From positions 9,905,001 through 9,969,000 of the forward strand of contig NC_063155.1 in the NCBI RefSeq assembly GCF_020921035.1: 64,000 nt of DNA. The letters are read 5' to 3'. The DNA comes from Rhodamnia argentea. Lineage: Eukaryota; Streptophyta; Magnoliopsida; Myrtales; Myrtaceae. Below the pieces are notes generated by a model. The model was given only the letters and a program-made list of their open reading frames with translations. It was not told the DNA's origin and made no database searches. Shown here one piece after another: positions 46,921-60,047 of this stretch. The translations under genes were made by a program, and so were the position numbers. How positions within the stretch are numbered: the stretch's first letter is position 1; each line of letters starts with the position of its first letter.

Positions 46921-49280
46921 AAAAGCAAGAAATATTTGACTTTGGTAGTATTTGTCATGGGCAAAAGATATGCTTGGATGGATATCTACTTTCTGCTTTC
47001 ACTGCTTTTATCTAATTATATCTGAGATTATGGATGTAGCTTCCCACGTCAATTGAGCACCTTTGTCTTTTTTCTAATAGGTAGGAATATGTTGAAAATG
47101 TGCATTTATTTATGTTGATCATTTGTTCGACAAATAGTTCGCTTCTCGCTTGACAAGAGAGGAATAGACCATTGTATCCACTTTACAGCAAATAGTTCAC
47201 TTTGTCTTTTTGTCTGCCTGTGGGGTTAAATAAAACTCTTTATTCGTATTCATTCGATGTGGAGACAGTAGACTACTAATCAATCTGATTACGATCCATT
47301 GCAGGGTCTTATAATGACCAAATGTTAGAATAAATGTAGAAAGGAAAGATTACCCAAATCCAAAATGAAACAGAATAGTCCAAACAAATCTCCACACAAT
47401 CCAATAAGGAGCAACAGAGAGCAATTTCTGTTGTAGTCGAGTTCGGTTAACATGGACCATGTTCAACTCATGGGTGTGTATCAGGAATAGGAATCTCAGA
47501 AGCTCTAGAAAGAATAGAGTTTAAATTCACAAACTCCATGTTGCCTTTACCCTGAGCACAAGTCAGTGATGAAGCCACTGACGAGTTTTCTCTTGTTCTC
47601 TTGTTACCCTGGTTATGAAAACTATCCCTGGGTGTTGGCAAAAGTTAATTTGTCTTCAGGAAAAGTGAAGAAGACACGGATCAGGAGCAATTAGAAAAGC
47701 CAGGCCCAGTACGGGTGCAAGTCCAAATCCTGTCCAGAATACAAATCCGGGACCATATTTTTCTTACATAGGGCTAACGAGGCAGATCCCTTTTTCTTTG
47801 CCTTTACGAGCATAACTAAATTTGAGGAGCTGTATGTGTTCCAAAGGGGGAACTAGAATATTCTTGTAGTCGGGAGAAACGTTTGCACCAGAACTTCGCT
47901 TGAATTGTTCTTGGAGCTTATGGAAAGGTGGAACTAGCCTTGCTGCAAATGATTTGCCTTTTTGATTTGTCGACCCAGCTAGCTCTCATATTCGTTAGAT
48001 GCTGACTTCTATACATCGGCCAATGGACTATTAATCAATCTGATTACCTCCATCTCAGGTCATCTACAATCAATTGTCACCATCTCCTGTCTTGTGTAGG
48101 AAACTTAGTGTAGCAAATTGATATGCTACCTGCTTATAAATCCAAGCAAACGGTTTTATCTTCACTTATTACGTTAAGGAAGCTCAATATAACCATGCAT
48201 AATGCCAAGACGAACTCGCCTATTGTCTCATACAATCTTCGACCATAAAAAGACACAGGATTTGTCATCTTTTCATGTATTTGATATCCTATCTTTTTTG
48301 TTCAAGGACATTATTACGCCATGAATTTCATCTCATTATCATCTTGCAATCCCTCTCGTTGTACCAGTCTTCTGAAATATGACCTTTCTTGAGGTAGAGC
48401 AATGTCTGTTCAGGAAGGGGAAAAAAGGAAAGGAAAGGACTGGACCAGAAATATTCAGTGTATCTGAAGAACTTCCATTTCGTTAGAGATAATTCTAGAT
48501 GGAATAGTAAACAAGAAAACAAATACAAAACTTGTTAAGTAATGATGCCGAATCCAAAATGCTCTTGTTGGAAAAGAGGAAACTCTAGATATGGCACATT
48601 TTTTATGGATTCTCTCTCAGTTACTGAAGCTCCTCTGGAGAGTTTTGGCGGGAAAAGCTGCTGCATTCAGCTGAACAATGCTTTCCATGGACATCTATCT
48701 CTTGTGCATGATTTTCTTGCTAAATCTCTTCAAGATAATGGGGATTTGGCATTCTTCTGTCTCGAAGCATTGTTCGTGCTTTGTGAATGAAAAGCAAAAT
48801 CCACCATCGATTGATTTGCGGGTGCCTCCAAGGTACTTCTGATTCCCGTTCTTGGAGGAAGATCCTTATTCAGCATGGTAACCCTAATCAATTGATCATA
48901 TTCTATGCATCAGAATTGATTATTGAAGTAGAAGTGTTTGGGTACCTTGAGCTGTAGTTCATAAGGGCTTAAAGAAATGTGATGCTGCATTGACTGGACA
49001 AATCATAGGAAAAAAACTTCCTTTTGGTTTATCTTAGCAACCTTGAATCCTTTATAGGGGAGAGAACGACCCACCGTGGTTTTGGACTATGATAGTGGCA
49101 TGTTCATTAGAAAAATGTCCTAATTCGAGGGTTCAAGACTGGGCTTGCGAACTTCCCTATTCTTCGTCCTTGGCAACGATATTCAGAGTTAGGGAGTAAT
49201 GCTGCAAATAAGCCTATTGGGATCACGACCTCATCATGATCATCCCATGGTCTAGATATGCTGTTGAATATCCTAGAACC
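46921..49280. other. Intergenic, repeat-like, no gene assigned
   Basis: 46921-46990 completes the D/E duplicated flank. A phrase ctattaatcaatctgattac occurs at about 48027 and, slightly changed, at 47274. A frame near 47780 (PFFFAFTSITKFEELYVFQRG) loosely resembles a LINE ORF1 segment, but I would not rely on it. The 82-codon open frame 48542-48790 has no domain I recognise. Confidence 0.35.
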
Positions 49281-50510
49281 TCCTAGATATTCTGCTTGCT
49301 GTAAACTTGGTCATGTTGCTACTTCTTGTCGTCCGAGGAAACCTGTGGTGGAACAATGGATTCCCAAAGAAAAAGAGTAACTCTATGGATAAGCAACAGT
49401 TTACAAAGAGCCTGTGATTTCTGATTCAGCTCGAGAAAACACTGATAACAACAATTCTCTGTTGAAGCAACCTCTGGTGAATTTGGATATGGGTGATGCA
49501 TTTGCTGCTCCGGCGACTGACAATGCTTTAATGTGGATGTGGCCGATATGCCTGAATTGATTGATGACCCTGTTATGGATGTCTCGGAGAATACAACTCC
49601 GGTTTGATCCTTTGGGAAAGAAGCCAAGTCTATGCCTTCTATTTTACCAAGGAGGACTCGGCCTACAAATAAGCAAATTTCTGCCATCATGATGAACATT
49701 TAGCAGCAAAAAGGGGGTCGGAAGGGTTCTCAAAATCTTTATTCAGAGTTCCAGCTCTTGTTGAACACCATGAATGTCTTTGTCCGGAAGATTTGAGGCC
49801 TTAATAACCCTTGACAGCACAGTGAGTTTTAAGTCCTTTACTATGACGAATGACAAACGTCTCTTTGGCTTATTGGAAACCGAAGTACGCGAAGTGTAAA
49901 TAAAGCATATAATGAGACGTGCTTGGCATATATTCATTGTTCTGTTGTTGTTGGGAATGTAATAAAAATAGCTACTTTTGGGAAAAATGACACAAAAATC
50001 GTCAATTTTTGTACCGTGCTTAGTTCAGTGCCAAAAATTTTCAAGTGGATCTCATCTCCGCAGCCTAATAGGCAATCCATGTCCTTCCATTCTGGGGGAG
50101 GAATTTCTTTTGAGATCTAAACTCTGGAAGCTTCAATCCATTTGAAGTGTCTTTCTACGGGCAGAAATCGAGTGCAATGAGTTAGACTGGAGATCAAAAC
50201 ACTGCTTATTTTCATAGGGCAGTTAAATAAAAAACATCCGTGACGACCCTCAGGTATCTCAGTAATGATCAAGGGGATGGGAAATAGAAGGCCATATAAG
50301 TATTGGTTCTGCTGCTATTGACTTCTTTAAATTCCTCTTGGGTACTTCAGAAGAGAAATGTACACTTATCTCTGTATCTGATCTGAATGCTGTAATGAGC
50401 TTTAAGCTAGTAGTCTATCTGCAGCAAAGGTCACTGGTACTTCTCATTTCTTTACTTCTACTTGGTCCACCGTAGGTGAGGATTTCTGTGTCGCCTTGAA
50501 GAGTTGCAGG
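49281..50510 (+). pseudogene. Decayed LINE (non-LTR) remnant: ORF1 knuckle and endonuclease region
   Basis: Broken frames give CCKLGHVATSCRPRKP followed by EQWIPKEKE, like the zinc knuckle and tail of plant LINE ORF1. Then come GLNNP and RLFGLLETEVR, typical of the start of the ORF2 endonuclease, VVGNVIKIATFG, and AAIDFFKFLLGTSEEK, like the stretch before the reverse transcriptase. Multiple stops and frameshifts. Individual matches are short, so the family call is moderate. Confidence 0.6.
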
Positions 50511-52640
50511 TAGAGAGGGCCATTTGGGCCCGTGGGCCCGAACCGGCGAAACCGGTCCGTTGACCGCGGACCGGCCCGTGCGGCCCGGAACCGGCGGTTC
50601 GGCCGGTTCGAACCGTCAAAATAAAAAATAAAAAAATAAAAAAGGGGCGGGGCAGAGCCGTTGGCTCCGCCCCCGCCCGCCGCTCCCGCCCCTCCCCTTT
50701 GGGCCGTTGCTTTATAATAAAAAAGAATTAAAATAATTCTTGCTTAAATATATGCCCCTTTCTTTTTACAATTCTCTAACAATCTCGAATTCTCTCTAAT
50801 GCTAATTCTCCATTCTCTCATCCCAACTCTCATTCATCATCTCTCAAAATGGCAAGTGGAAGAAAAAAATAAGAAAAGGGAAAAAAATAAAAAAGATTAG
50901 TATATCTTGAATATGATCCTCGTGAGTATGCAAGTTGGGAAAACGATAATATCACTATGTCTCGATTCAACGGCACATCCCACACAGAAAGTCTTCATCC
51001 TCGATGTCGAGAACGTCAACGGCAAATGGCCGGCGGAAGGGCCGAGATAATACATCGGACTTGTGGCTCACTTCGACAAGGACGTGATGAAGTCGAAGGT
51101 AAGTATAATATAAAATGTAAATATTGTTCGCAAACATATAAATTTACGAAGGAGCGGGAACATTCCGTCGGCATTTGAAAAAACATCAAACGCAAGCGGG
51201 GATCTACGCATAACAAATTTGACGCCACTTCTAATCCTCATCCTTTATTTCGTTTCTTGAAGCACTTTATAAACAAACATTAGGTGAATATGTTGCCCTT
51301 GATCATGCTCCGTTATATCGGTGAAATTTTAATATGAAATATTTGATAAATCTGCGTTGGTTCAGCGCCAACTATTCCAAAAAATCTTAAACGCGAGTTT
51401 TCATCTTTATAAAAAAGAAAAAAATCTTTAGCAAAATTTTTGGAATTCAATGGCGTGTGCATATAGGTGCTTGGCAATTCTTCTTATATGGGTGTCGCGT
51501 GTCTTGATAGATGACAATTGGATGATTCAAAAAGACTTATTGCATTCAGTTTTTAATGAAAGCCATTCGGCTCATAATATTTATAGAATAATTAGGCAAA
51601 TTTTAGAAGAATATAATTTAATAAATAAAGTATTTTCATTGGTTTTGATAATGCCGCCCGGATACGCTTCTATTCCCGAATTAGAAAATATTTGCAAACC
51701 CACTTTTGGCGGACAATTTTTCACATTAGATGTGCTTGTCATGTTTTAAATTTATGTGTACAAAATGGTTTACGAACTCTTGACACTTCTCTCCCCCAGT
51801 AAAAATTTAATTAAAATTTTTTAAAAAAATAAAAAATGGGGATTTAAAATTTCTGATTTTTTTTGATATAAGATTTATTATGTATGTTTATTTCCAAATA
51901 TTCCAATTACTTTACTTCCTCACATTGACGTTTGGAAAATTTTAGATATTTTGAAAATTTTTAATGATGCTACTAAGACTTTATCTGGTATTTATTATCC
52001 TAACGATTTATTTTTAATAGAGTGTGTTATATTGGTGTTTTTAGTGAATATGAAAATGCAATTAATCATATTTTAGTAATGCGGAAAATGGTTGATTATT
52101 ATTTGCAAATTCCTCTTGTCTATTTAGTTGGTTTGTTTTGATCAACGTATTAAATTGCGTTTAGATTATTTGAATGTGTATTATATGATTGTTTACATTT
52201 GAGATTCAATAGATATTTCAATATATTAGGACATGTTAAAGAATCTATAGTACATTATATGGAGAATTTTGTAGTGATATGGTTTAGTGATTCTAGATCT
52301 TTACAATCTCTCACGTAGCAGTGGTAGTTCACTTAGTAGGGGTTATATGTTAAGAGTGGAAAAAAAAAAATAGTTGAAATATTTAACACTCATTTAGTTT
52401 CGTGATGCGACATAGCGATTTAACTAGTGGTGGAAGAGTCACCATATCTTCTCATCTCGTCAATATTAGACCTTCTTCACGTTGCTTGAGCATTTTGAGA
52501 ATTAATTTTACTCTGCCTTCAGATTAGCCCGACTTGGCTAGCTTGGTCGGCTTGGACGGCAAATATCGACAGAGTTAGATCATGAATACGATTTTAGCGA
52601 TGAAGTTGGAGTATACCGGTGTACTTCGTGGTGTTGGGTT
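50511..52640 (+). pseudogene. Decayed hAT (RICESLEEPER-type) transposon
   Basis: Left end TAGAGAGGGCC at 50511, then the GC-rich ggcccgaaccggcg / accggcggttcggcc palindromic region usual in this family. A degenerate transposase follows in broken frames: a BED-like part (IKCKYCSQTYKF, 51109-51145), then ASIPELENICKPTFGGQFF (51662-51722) followed by NLCVQNGLRTL-like sequence and DLFLIECV. The C-terminal dimerisation part is barely visible. Many stops, so not functional. No right terminal repeat or 8-bp target duplication was found. Confidence 0.75.
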
Positions 52641-54389
52641 CAGGTAAGAACTATTTTGTTTTCTTCAAATGTTATATAATTTTAGTTCAGCTCATTCCTT
52701 TTTGCCATATTTTATTACATGTAATTTAATTGTATTTTATAATTTATAATTTATTATATTTATTTTATTATTTATTATTTTAAAATTATTATTAAAAGGA
52801 ATCTGAGCGTTCGGATTATACGGCCTGGTCTTCTTTGGGGCCTTATTTCCAAGAAGACTGCTGCAAGGCATAAGCAATCATGGGCCAATTGGCACATCAT
52901 GTGGAATGTGGATTGAAATAAGGGCATTTCCTTGTTGTAGGCTAGTGTCATGGGCCAGCAGATTCTTGGTCGCAGAATAGCTTGTGTAGCGCCCGACAAG
53001 TTGAGAACACCAAGCCAACCTTCCTTTTATAGTTGTTCCTAAGAACGGTATGGCGAATAGCATCCTCGTTTCAGATCGTATCATGCCCAACTTTTCTGGA
53101 GTATCTAATCCTTTGAGCGAAACACACAGAACCCTTAAATATCACAACCGGGTTTCATAGCGACACCGGCTCCCTCTTTTTGTCACCTTAAGCTCCTGGT
53201 ATAATATTTATATCCTAAACCCTAACACAGCCATCTTACATCACCCCACTATAATTTATCACCTCAACCTCTTCACCCAACCATAGCCACATTAGGATAG
53301 CAACACCAGCTCCCTACTGGTTGGTGCACGGGAGGTCAACTCTTCAAAGCTCCTCGGAGTATAATATTTATATCCTAGAACTCCTAACACAAACCATCTT
53401 GACATCACTCCCACTAATGAGTTATATCATCCCCTCTCTATCACTCACTCTTCACCCCAACGACACAAAGCTCCACTCACGAGGATACGTAAGCACGGGG
53501 AGAAACCGGTCCATGACACCAGTCTATCCATTGCTTTGCAGTCTAGTCCCTTGACCTTGCTTTTCCTAAGTTGAGATTGGTTTAGCTTACTTGATGTGAA
53601 TCCTGCAGTGGGTTTTATCAATAAGAGAGAAGCTGTTTGGTACGGCTTTTCATAACAGCGTTAACTATACAAGAGAGGGAGGTAACTTTTATTTGACAAA
53701 ACACCTTATGGTTATAATGCCTCCATAGTCACTACAGATGTTAACAAATTTCCCCTATTTTAGCTTTTGAGTATTGCGGATTCAAAACATGTATTACTAA
53801 AAACACACTCCAATGTTCTGGGGGTGAGCATAGTGTAAATTTTTTGCTCCTCCTCTTGTTATGCATTTGAAATTCAGAATTAATTTTAACATAAATACCT
53901 TGAATTATATAAGATTATTTAAAACTATAGCAAGAGTTAATTTGATTCCATATTTAATTGAAATTTTAGAAGGGTATATGAACTTGCAATTACGTCTCAA
54001 ATACATTTTTTTTATTGGAAATCTAAAAGAGGAAGCTAGGAAAAAATAAGAAGAGAGAGAAAGTAAGGGTGTGTTTTTTTTTTCATGGAAAGTAAATGCT
54101 TTAAAAGACGTTGTCCCTTATATAGTTTACGAAAATTAATGGACATTATGAAAATAGTTATTATTAATAATTAAAATATTTTTCCTTAATTGATTATTTC
54201 AAGCGATACGCATGATCATTTTTAGTAAACTATCTTCCAAATTATCCATTTTTCGCCAAACAAACGGAGCCCAAATGAAAATAGAGAACAAAGTAGTTGA
54301 GACCTATCGCATTTTAATTTGTAAAAATAGTTTAAGAAATCTCCCAAATCAGTTTTAAAGTGTAAGTCAACATTTATAAGCTTATGGGC
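52641..54389. other. Repeat-like spacer with a ~140-bp tandem duplication
   Basis: Two related units begin gcgacaccggctccct (53160) and gcaacaccagctccct (53300), each containing gtataatatttatatccta. The rest is AT-rich with no gene. The open frame 53321-53554 lies in the second unit and has no domain. Confidence 0.5.
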
Positions 54390-54533
54390 TTTGTTGATAT
54401 CTCTCGGGCCCATTGTAGTCGGAATGCAAATGGGATCGCTGATTGGCTGGCTAAGGCCCATCGGAACAAGAGCCCGGCCCATGATTGGTTAGCCAATTCC
54501 CCTAAAACCGTTTTGGAATTTACTTTGTTCTGA
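54390..54533 (+). pseudogene. LINE RNase H C-terminal fragment
   Basis: A 47-codon frame ending at TGA reads FVDISRAHCSRNANGIADWL then AKAHRNKSP. It matches the end of the RNase H domain of plant LINE-type elements (usually R.aN..AD.LAK). It may be the far end of the LINE whose ORF1 remnant lies at 49281-50510, but the reverse transcriptase between them is not recognisable. Confidence 0.65.
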
Positions 54534-56394
54534 CTCTTCTGCTTTGGTGATGAAACTGCAATTAGTATGAAATTTCTTTTTAAGGCCCAAAAGGTTATAT
54601 AATTTGTGATTAAGGGGCCAAGCTAAACCAAATCAACATCGATTTTTCGCTTAAATGGCAAGCTACAGTGATAAATCATTTAAATCACTAACCCTTGGCT
54701 CATTATTCAAACAAAAGGAGGTAATTTATCACCTGATTATGGTTGTGGCCATAAACATTAAAGACATTGTCTTTTTTGATAAGAAATTGGTTTGTCTTTA
54801 AATAATGGGTAAAATAGACGTTGAGTTTTACTTACGATATGAATGGGGCTATTAGAGGTGAGCAAAGACGAACCGACCGAACCGTATGTTCCTAAGCTTC
54901 CGTTCCTCAAATTTTCCGTTCCGATTTAAATCAAAGGAAATTTACCGGTATCGTTTATATTTTTTATGTATATTTTTTTTTTTTAAATTAAAATAAAAAT
55001 TTTTTTTTTTTTTTTTTTTTTTTAAATGTAAATCTAGTTTTAATAAATAAAGTTGGTGTTGCTCAACATTACTAATAATTTGCATGTTTCATTGGACCAT
55101 CTAGAATCGGATTAGACCACAACCGGTCGTTATCGCTAAGAATTTGAAGTCGGACCAAACCAGTAATAATGATTGATTGGAGTTGTTTTCGGCTGATAAA
55201 GATTTGTTCTTGAGTTAAAATATAACCGGCGAGGCTCCAACCCATGTAACCAAATCGTGAGTTACGCTACTTATTTTAATCTTAAGCATTATTCTCGGAC
55301 GAAAAGCCTTGTCCGGGAGTCCCCACCGCGTCACGAGTGCAGTACGGTTGTCGACACCTTTGCAAGAAAGAGGACCCTCCTTTCCGCGTCCAGCGAAACT
55401 TCTTGGAATCACCCTCTTCGCTTCCCTCTCGTTTCTATCGCTTTACCACCCTCTTCACTTTCAGATCCGATGAACTTCGCTGCCCATAGAGACTTGACTC
55501 TCTGGTGACCCGTCAGGCATGCTGCTATCTCTCAACTAGGTCAGAGTCAATTTGTTTGTTTACTGTAATTCAATGGAGGGCAAGTTCCCATTTCCTTTCC
55601 TTATCTGTTTTGCACTTTATTCGCTGCAAGCACTGAAAATTCGCTTCTGGGTTGCTCGGATGTGCGCTTAAAAGTATGAAACTGTAAAGCTCGGATTATA
55701 AAAATGCAAGAGTGAATCAGCGAATATGCAGTAATGTCACCTCTCAGTCCCAGCAACGTGGGGAAGTGGGAAAAATGTGCAAGCTTTTTGATGTGGGGGA
55801 TAATTTCTCGATGAGTAGAACGAGAAACATAGGCATTACTTCATTGTTGTATGAAAAAGTACCTTGACATTTGGAAAAGGAGCATGTCAAGAGGCATTGG
55901 CGCGAAGGGTTGAATTGTTCCTCATCTTTTCCCTAAAGTGTTTTTGTTCGTTCCATTTGTGTTTCCGCAGAATTGTTCTTCTGCGAATGCATCTCTGTTA
56001 CAACTTGTTATCTGAAAGTTGAGCGTGTATGTAGCGTTGGGTATCAGATAGATTTCTGTTGCATTTCCAGAGGGAAACTAGTTTTGCTTCTTGATGTTCA
56101 TTAGCCCCACAGACAGTTACTCAGGCATGATGATCTGAGGACACCGTGAATACTGAAATTCTTATACAAAAATGTAACTTATGTGGATATTTGTTCATCT
56201 GTTGTTGTCGAGGCAAAACTGTGTGTGGGTTACTGGGTTAAAGTTTGGTCATGTCTTTTTCGTATACTGAACAAAGCTCACTTCAAATTCAGGCTTTCCA
56301 ATCTTTGTCACTGGAGTTTTATCAAGGGCCAGCAACCTTGTTATGATTGAAACTTGTGGCATGTTGCAGAAGATTCATATTTTGTGAGGAGTTC
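54534..56394. other. Spacer, then 5' leader of the RGLG gene
   Basis: 54855-55200 contains transposon-like gaaccgacc words and T-runs (55001-55023). From about 55380 the sequence is pyrimidine-rich, typical of a plant 5' UTR. A leader intron is likely, with donor near 55541 (ctcaactag|gtcaga) and acceptor near 56369 (atgttgcag|aag), leaving the start codon at 56395. Promoter position is not resolved. Confidence 0.45.
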
Positions 56395-59322
56395 ATGGGT
56401 TCTCTTTTGTCAAAACGTGGAAGTACGAGACAGCCTTCTCCATTTGCCTCAAGTTCACGGTCATGGAGTAATCAAAGCTATCCATATCCAGCATATCCTC
56501 AACCTGGACAGGACTATGCGCCTTATCCTAAATACGAACCCCCACCTCCTCCTTCAAGCTATGGTGGTAACGCTTCTCATTCAAAGAGGAAGCTTGAAAG
56601 GAAATTCTCAAAAATAAATGATGATTATACTAGCCTGGAACAGGTACGATACATTGTCAACTCCACTATTTTTTGGGAGCTCACTTTTTATATGGTCCAA
56701 CTCTTATAAAAATGGTGAATGTCGTGTTGACTTGGAGTAGCATTTAAAGTGGAATTGTTAGACGCGAGGTTGATGGTAAACTAGATGTACTCTTTCTCGT
56801 CGATGGCAGAGCACTTTGGGTGTTCTTCCATTCATCGCTTTTCTTTCTAGATTTTACTCTCAAGGATAGAAAATTTTTCTCAGGTTACAGATGCATTGGC
56901 ACGTGCTGGCCTGGAGTCTTCAAACCTGATTGTTGGTATTGATTTCACCAAAAGCAATGAATGGACAGGTTGGTCAGATAGGTACAAAAATCTCATTTTT
57001 CGTTTTGGGGCTAGGAGATTGATTTGCTTCTGTAATAGGTGCAAGGTCATTTAACCGGAGAAGCCTGCATCACATTGGAGATGGCCATAATCCCTATGAA
57101 CAGGCAATAGCAATAATTGGGAAAACACTGTCATCCTTCGATGAAGACAACCTAATTCCCTGTTTTGGATTTGGGGATGGTATCATTTTTGAAAATATTA
57201 AAGTATATTTTAGCTCGTTAAACTTATTGATGAGATCCTTAGTTCTGTACTTGCAGCCTCAACTCATGATCAAGAAGTTTTTAGTTTCTATCCTGATGAG
57301 AGATTTTGTAATGGATTTGAAGAGGTTTTGACACGTTATAGAGAATTGGTACCTCAACTAAGACTTGCAGGTTGGCAACTCACTCTCTCTTTCTCTTCCA
57401 TTGCCTTAAGTAAAATATTCAGCTTATTAACCCAATATCTCAATGGCAGGCCCAACCTCATTTGCTCCCATAATTGAAATGGCCATTACAATAGTTGAGC
57501 AAAGTGGTGGCCAGTACCATGTGCTAGTTATAATTGCTGATGGGCAGGTACGTAGTCTGTACTTTTGTACTTTAGATTTAAATATGGAGATTGGCTTTCA
57601 TGAGAGAATGGTCGCAAATGGTGCTTTTCTTTAAGCTTACAGTTTCGAAGGCAACTGATAAGCCACGAGAAATTATATTAAATGGGAAGAAGCTTTTCTC
57701 GTGAATTGACAGATGTTTTACGACTTTTTTGCGTATATCCACTGTCCACTGAATTAAATTTTTGCTGCTCAAGAACCCTTTTTGCCAAATTTCAATACAA
57801 GATTCCCCTCTCTGATTGGAGTGTTGTACTTAGATGCCAGTGCAACTCTGTTTAGCAATCTCTGAGTACAAACTATGACTCTAATTTCATGCGTAATCCA
57901 TTCTGTTTTCTACAAGTGGTGCTTGATTGTCGAGCAGATCTTGCTCTTGGGGTGGACATTACCAAAGTATGCAGAGGAATGCCATGAAGCAGAAAACATC
58001 ATATTTCATTATTTTAAGAACACAGATTACTTCTTCTTACTGACAATGTCTATCATCCATGTACTGTGAAAGGTGACCAGAAGTGTTGATACCAGCCGTG
58101 GCCAGCTAAGCCCGCAGGAGACAAGTACTGTCGATGCAATAGTGAAAGCAAGGTATATGTTGCTGCAGAGTTTGGCTTCCTTAGTCACTGATTATTTCCC
58201 TATTGGTTTTCTAAGGTGCCTTGTTTTGGACAGTGACTATCCTCTGTCGATTATACTAGTTGGTGTTGGTGATGGGCCGTGGGACATGATGAAAGAATTT
58301 GATGATAACATTCCTGCCCGGGCCTTTGATAATTTCCAGGCAAGTATCTTGCTACTTCCATTCAAGTTTTCCTTAGGATATTCTTCCACAGCTTATAATC
58401 ATGTTGTCCTTTGTTTTGGTGCATGCTTCTAAAGTTTGAGTCTGCTGCTTTGTAGTTTGTCAATTTCACAGAAATAATGTCAAAGAATATGGACAGATCC
58501 AGAAAAGAAGCAGAGTTCGCTCTTGCAGCCTTGATGGAAATACCTTCCCAGTATAGAGCAACACTGGAGCTGAATATTTTGGGGTAATGGTGTAATATCT
58601 GTAAAATTAAGTTATGAATCTTACTGCCATTAGTACGATGACTCTTTCGTAGTCTGTCCTTTAGTCTGTTCATGTAAATTCCACTTCATCTAGCAGTTCT
58701 CAAAGGGGAAAGGTGATAGACCGGGTATCTCTCCCTCCTCCTCAATATGGCACAGCGTCTTTGGGCACCTCGAAAGCTTCACGATCAAGCAGTTTTCGAC
58801 CAAGTGCACCTTCTGCTAGACATGACCCGTTTGGCACAACTGCTTCAAGTTCTGTGTCTGATAATCATGTAATTCATCCTTCATCTTCTATTGTGGTGAC
58901 TAATGCCTATTCAGTTGCTTGGCTGTATTCATGCCAAAATATGTTCTTGTTGCAATGATCCTTTGAGTTGTGGACCTTTTTGAGAGTATATCGTAAGATT
59001 GTCAATCGCTAATCATCCACAGATTTCTGATTTCTTTGTCATCATTTCAGGATTGTCCAATTTGCCTGACTAATCGAAAGGATATGGCTTTCAATTGCGG
59101 TCATCAGGTAATTTGTCTTTTTTTAGCCCTTGAATTTCCCCCCTTGGCCTGCTTTCCAGTTTCCATCATGTATTTGCATTCTCTGTTACTTTTGCTGAAA
59201 ATTTCAGCAAACGCATTTGAAAGCTAAGAATTTATTTGCAGACCTGCTGCGAGTGTGGACAAGATCTGGAGTCATGCCCCATTTGCCGTTGTTTCATCGA
59301 AACTAGAATAAAGCTCTACTAA
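56395..59322 (+). CDS. RING/copine (RGLG-type) E3 ubiquitin ligase
   Basis: Eleven coding exons: 56395-56643, 56884-56968, 57039-57179, 57257-57370, 57450-57547, 58073-58152, 58234-58339, 58456-58583, 58697-58868, 59051-59107, 59242-59322. They join in frame to 436 aa. MGSLLSK at the N-terminus suggests myristoylation at Gly2, as in RGLG2. A Pro/Tyr-rich linker follows. Then the copine/vWA domain with the metal-binding motif D103-F-T-K-S107, [36 protein letters not shown] and [17 protein letters not shown]3HC4 RING closes the protein (C393/C396, C407/H409, C412/C415, C422/C425) ending RIKLY. RGLG proteins act at the plasma membrane or nucleus in ubiquitination linked to hormone and stress signalling. 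Intron 7 has a GC donor (CAG|GCAAGT) forced by frame. Which RGLG orthologue is not settled. Confidence 0.95.
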
Positions 59323-60047
59323 AGGAAGATCCACTGCTTTTATCAAGGTTTTTTGCCCAGCTTACGTTTGTTTTCATATCCCAAATTCATCTTCTTTCGT
59401 GTGCACTGGTGAGAAGTTTGTCGCCATTTTTTCGGCAGATGCTATAGCGGACATCTCATAAGACCAAAAATAATGCAAATCCCCAGTTGTCCACTGTACA
59501 TACCTCGTGGAATTGTCCCGTTCGTGATTCAAAGGACACTAAGAAAGTTCCAAGTAGCGTGAAAACGGCTAGGATTCAGTCGGGCAGTTCTTGCTTCGAC
59601 AGGGACGACAGAACCATCTCTCACTCCAACAGATGAAATAACCCTTTTCCATTGTCTCCTTGTTCTGTTTCTTGTCTGAACGTGATCATGGTTGAATTGT
59701 CCCATATCCCCACTCAACGATATCAGTTGTGATTTTATTCAACTAATTTCGGCATCAGTGGCGATTCTTTCTTACCTTCCTGTTATTTTGTTTTGGCTTA
59801 CTGTCTTTTGAACTTGGCGTGTGCGTGCTTGCACGCATGACTGCGAGGACACTGGCATAGGAAGGAGTGAGGCACAAAGAGTGTTTCCATTATTGCCTGC
59901 CCGTGTGTGACAGTTTTTTCCCAAGTTTTGCGTACTAGACGCAATCCCAAAATGTATGAGTTCCTACTCTGTCGGACCAACTTGCAAAGGTTCGTGTATA
60001 AGTTGACTGCCTTGTTTTCTCTTTACAAGAACTCCTAAAACACTGCA
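59323..60047. other. Spacer between the RGLG and GLOX genes
   Basis: Contains the RGLG 3' UTR and the GLOX promoter. TATAAG at 59997-60002, 46 nt before the GLOX start, is a plausible TATA box. No other gene; small minus-strand frames (59529-59717, 59798-59980) have no domain. Confidence 0.5.

Noticed and set aside
48542-48790. 82-codon plus-strand frame
   Set aside because: No family recognised; lies near LINE remnants and could be chance.
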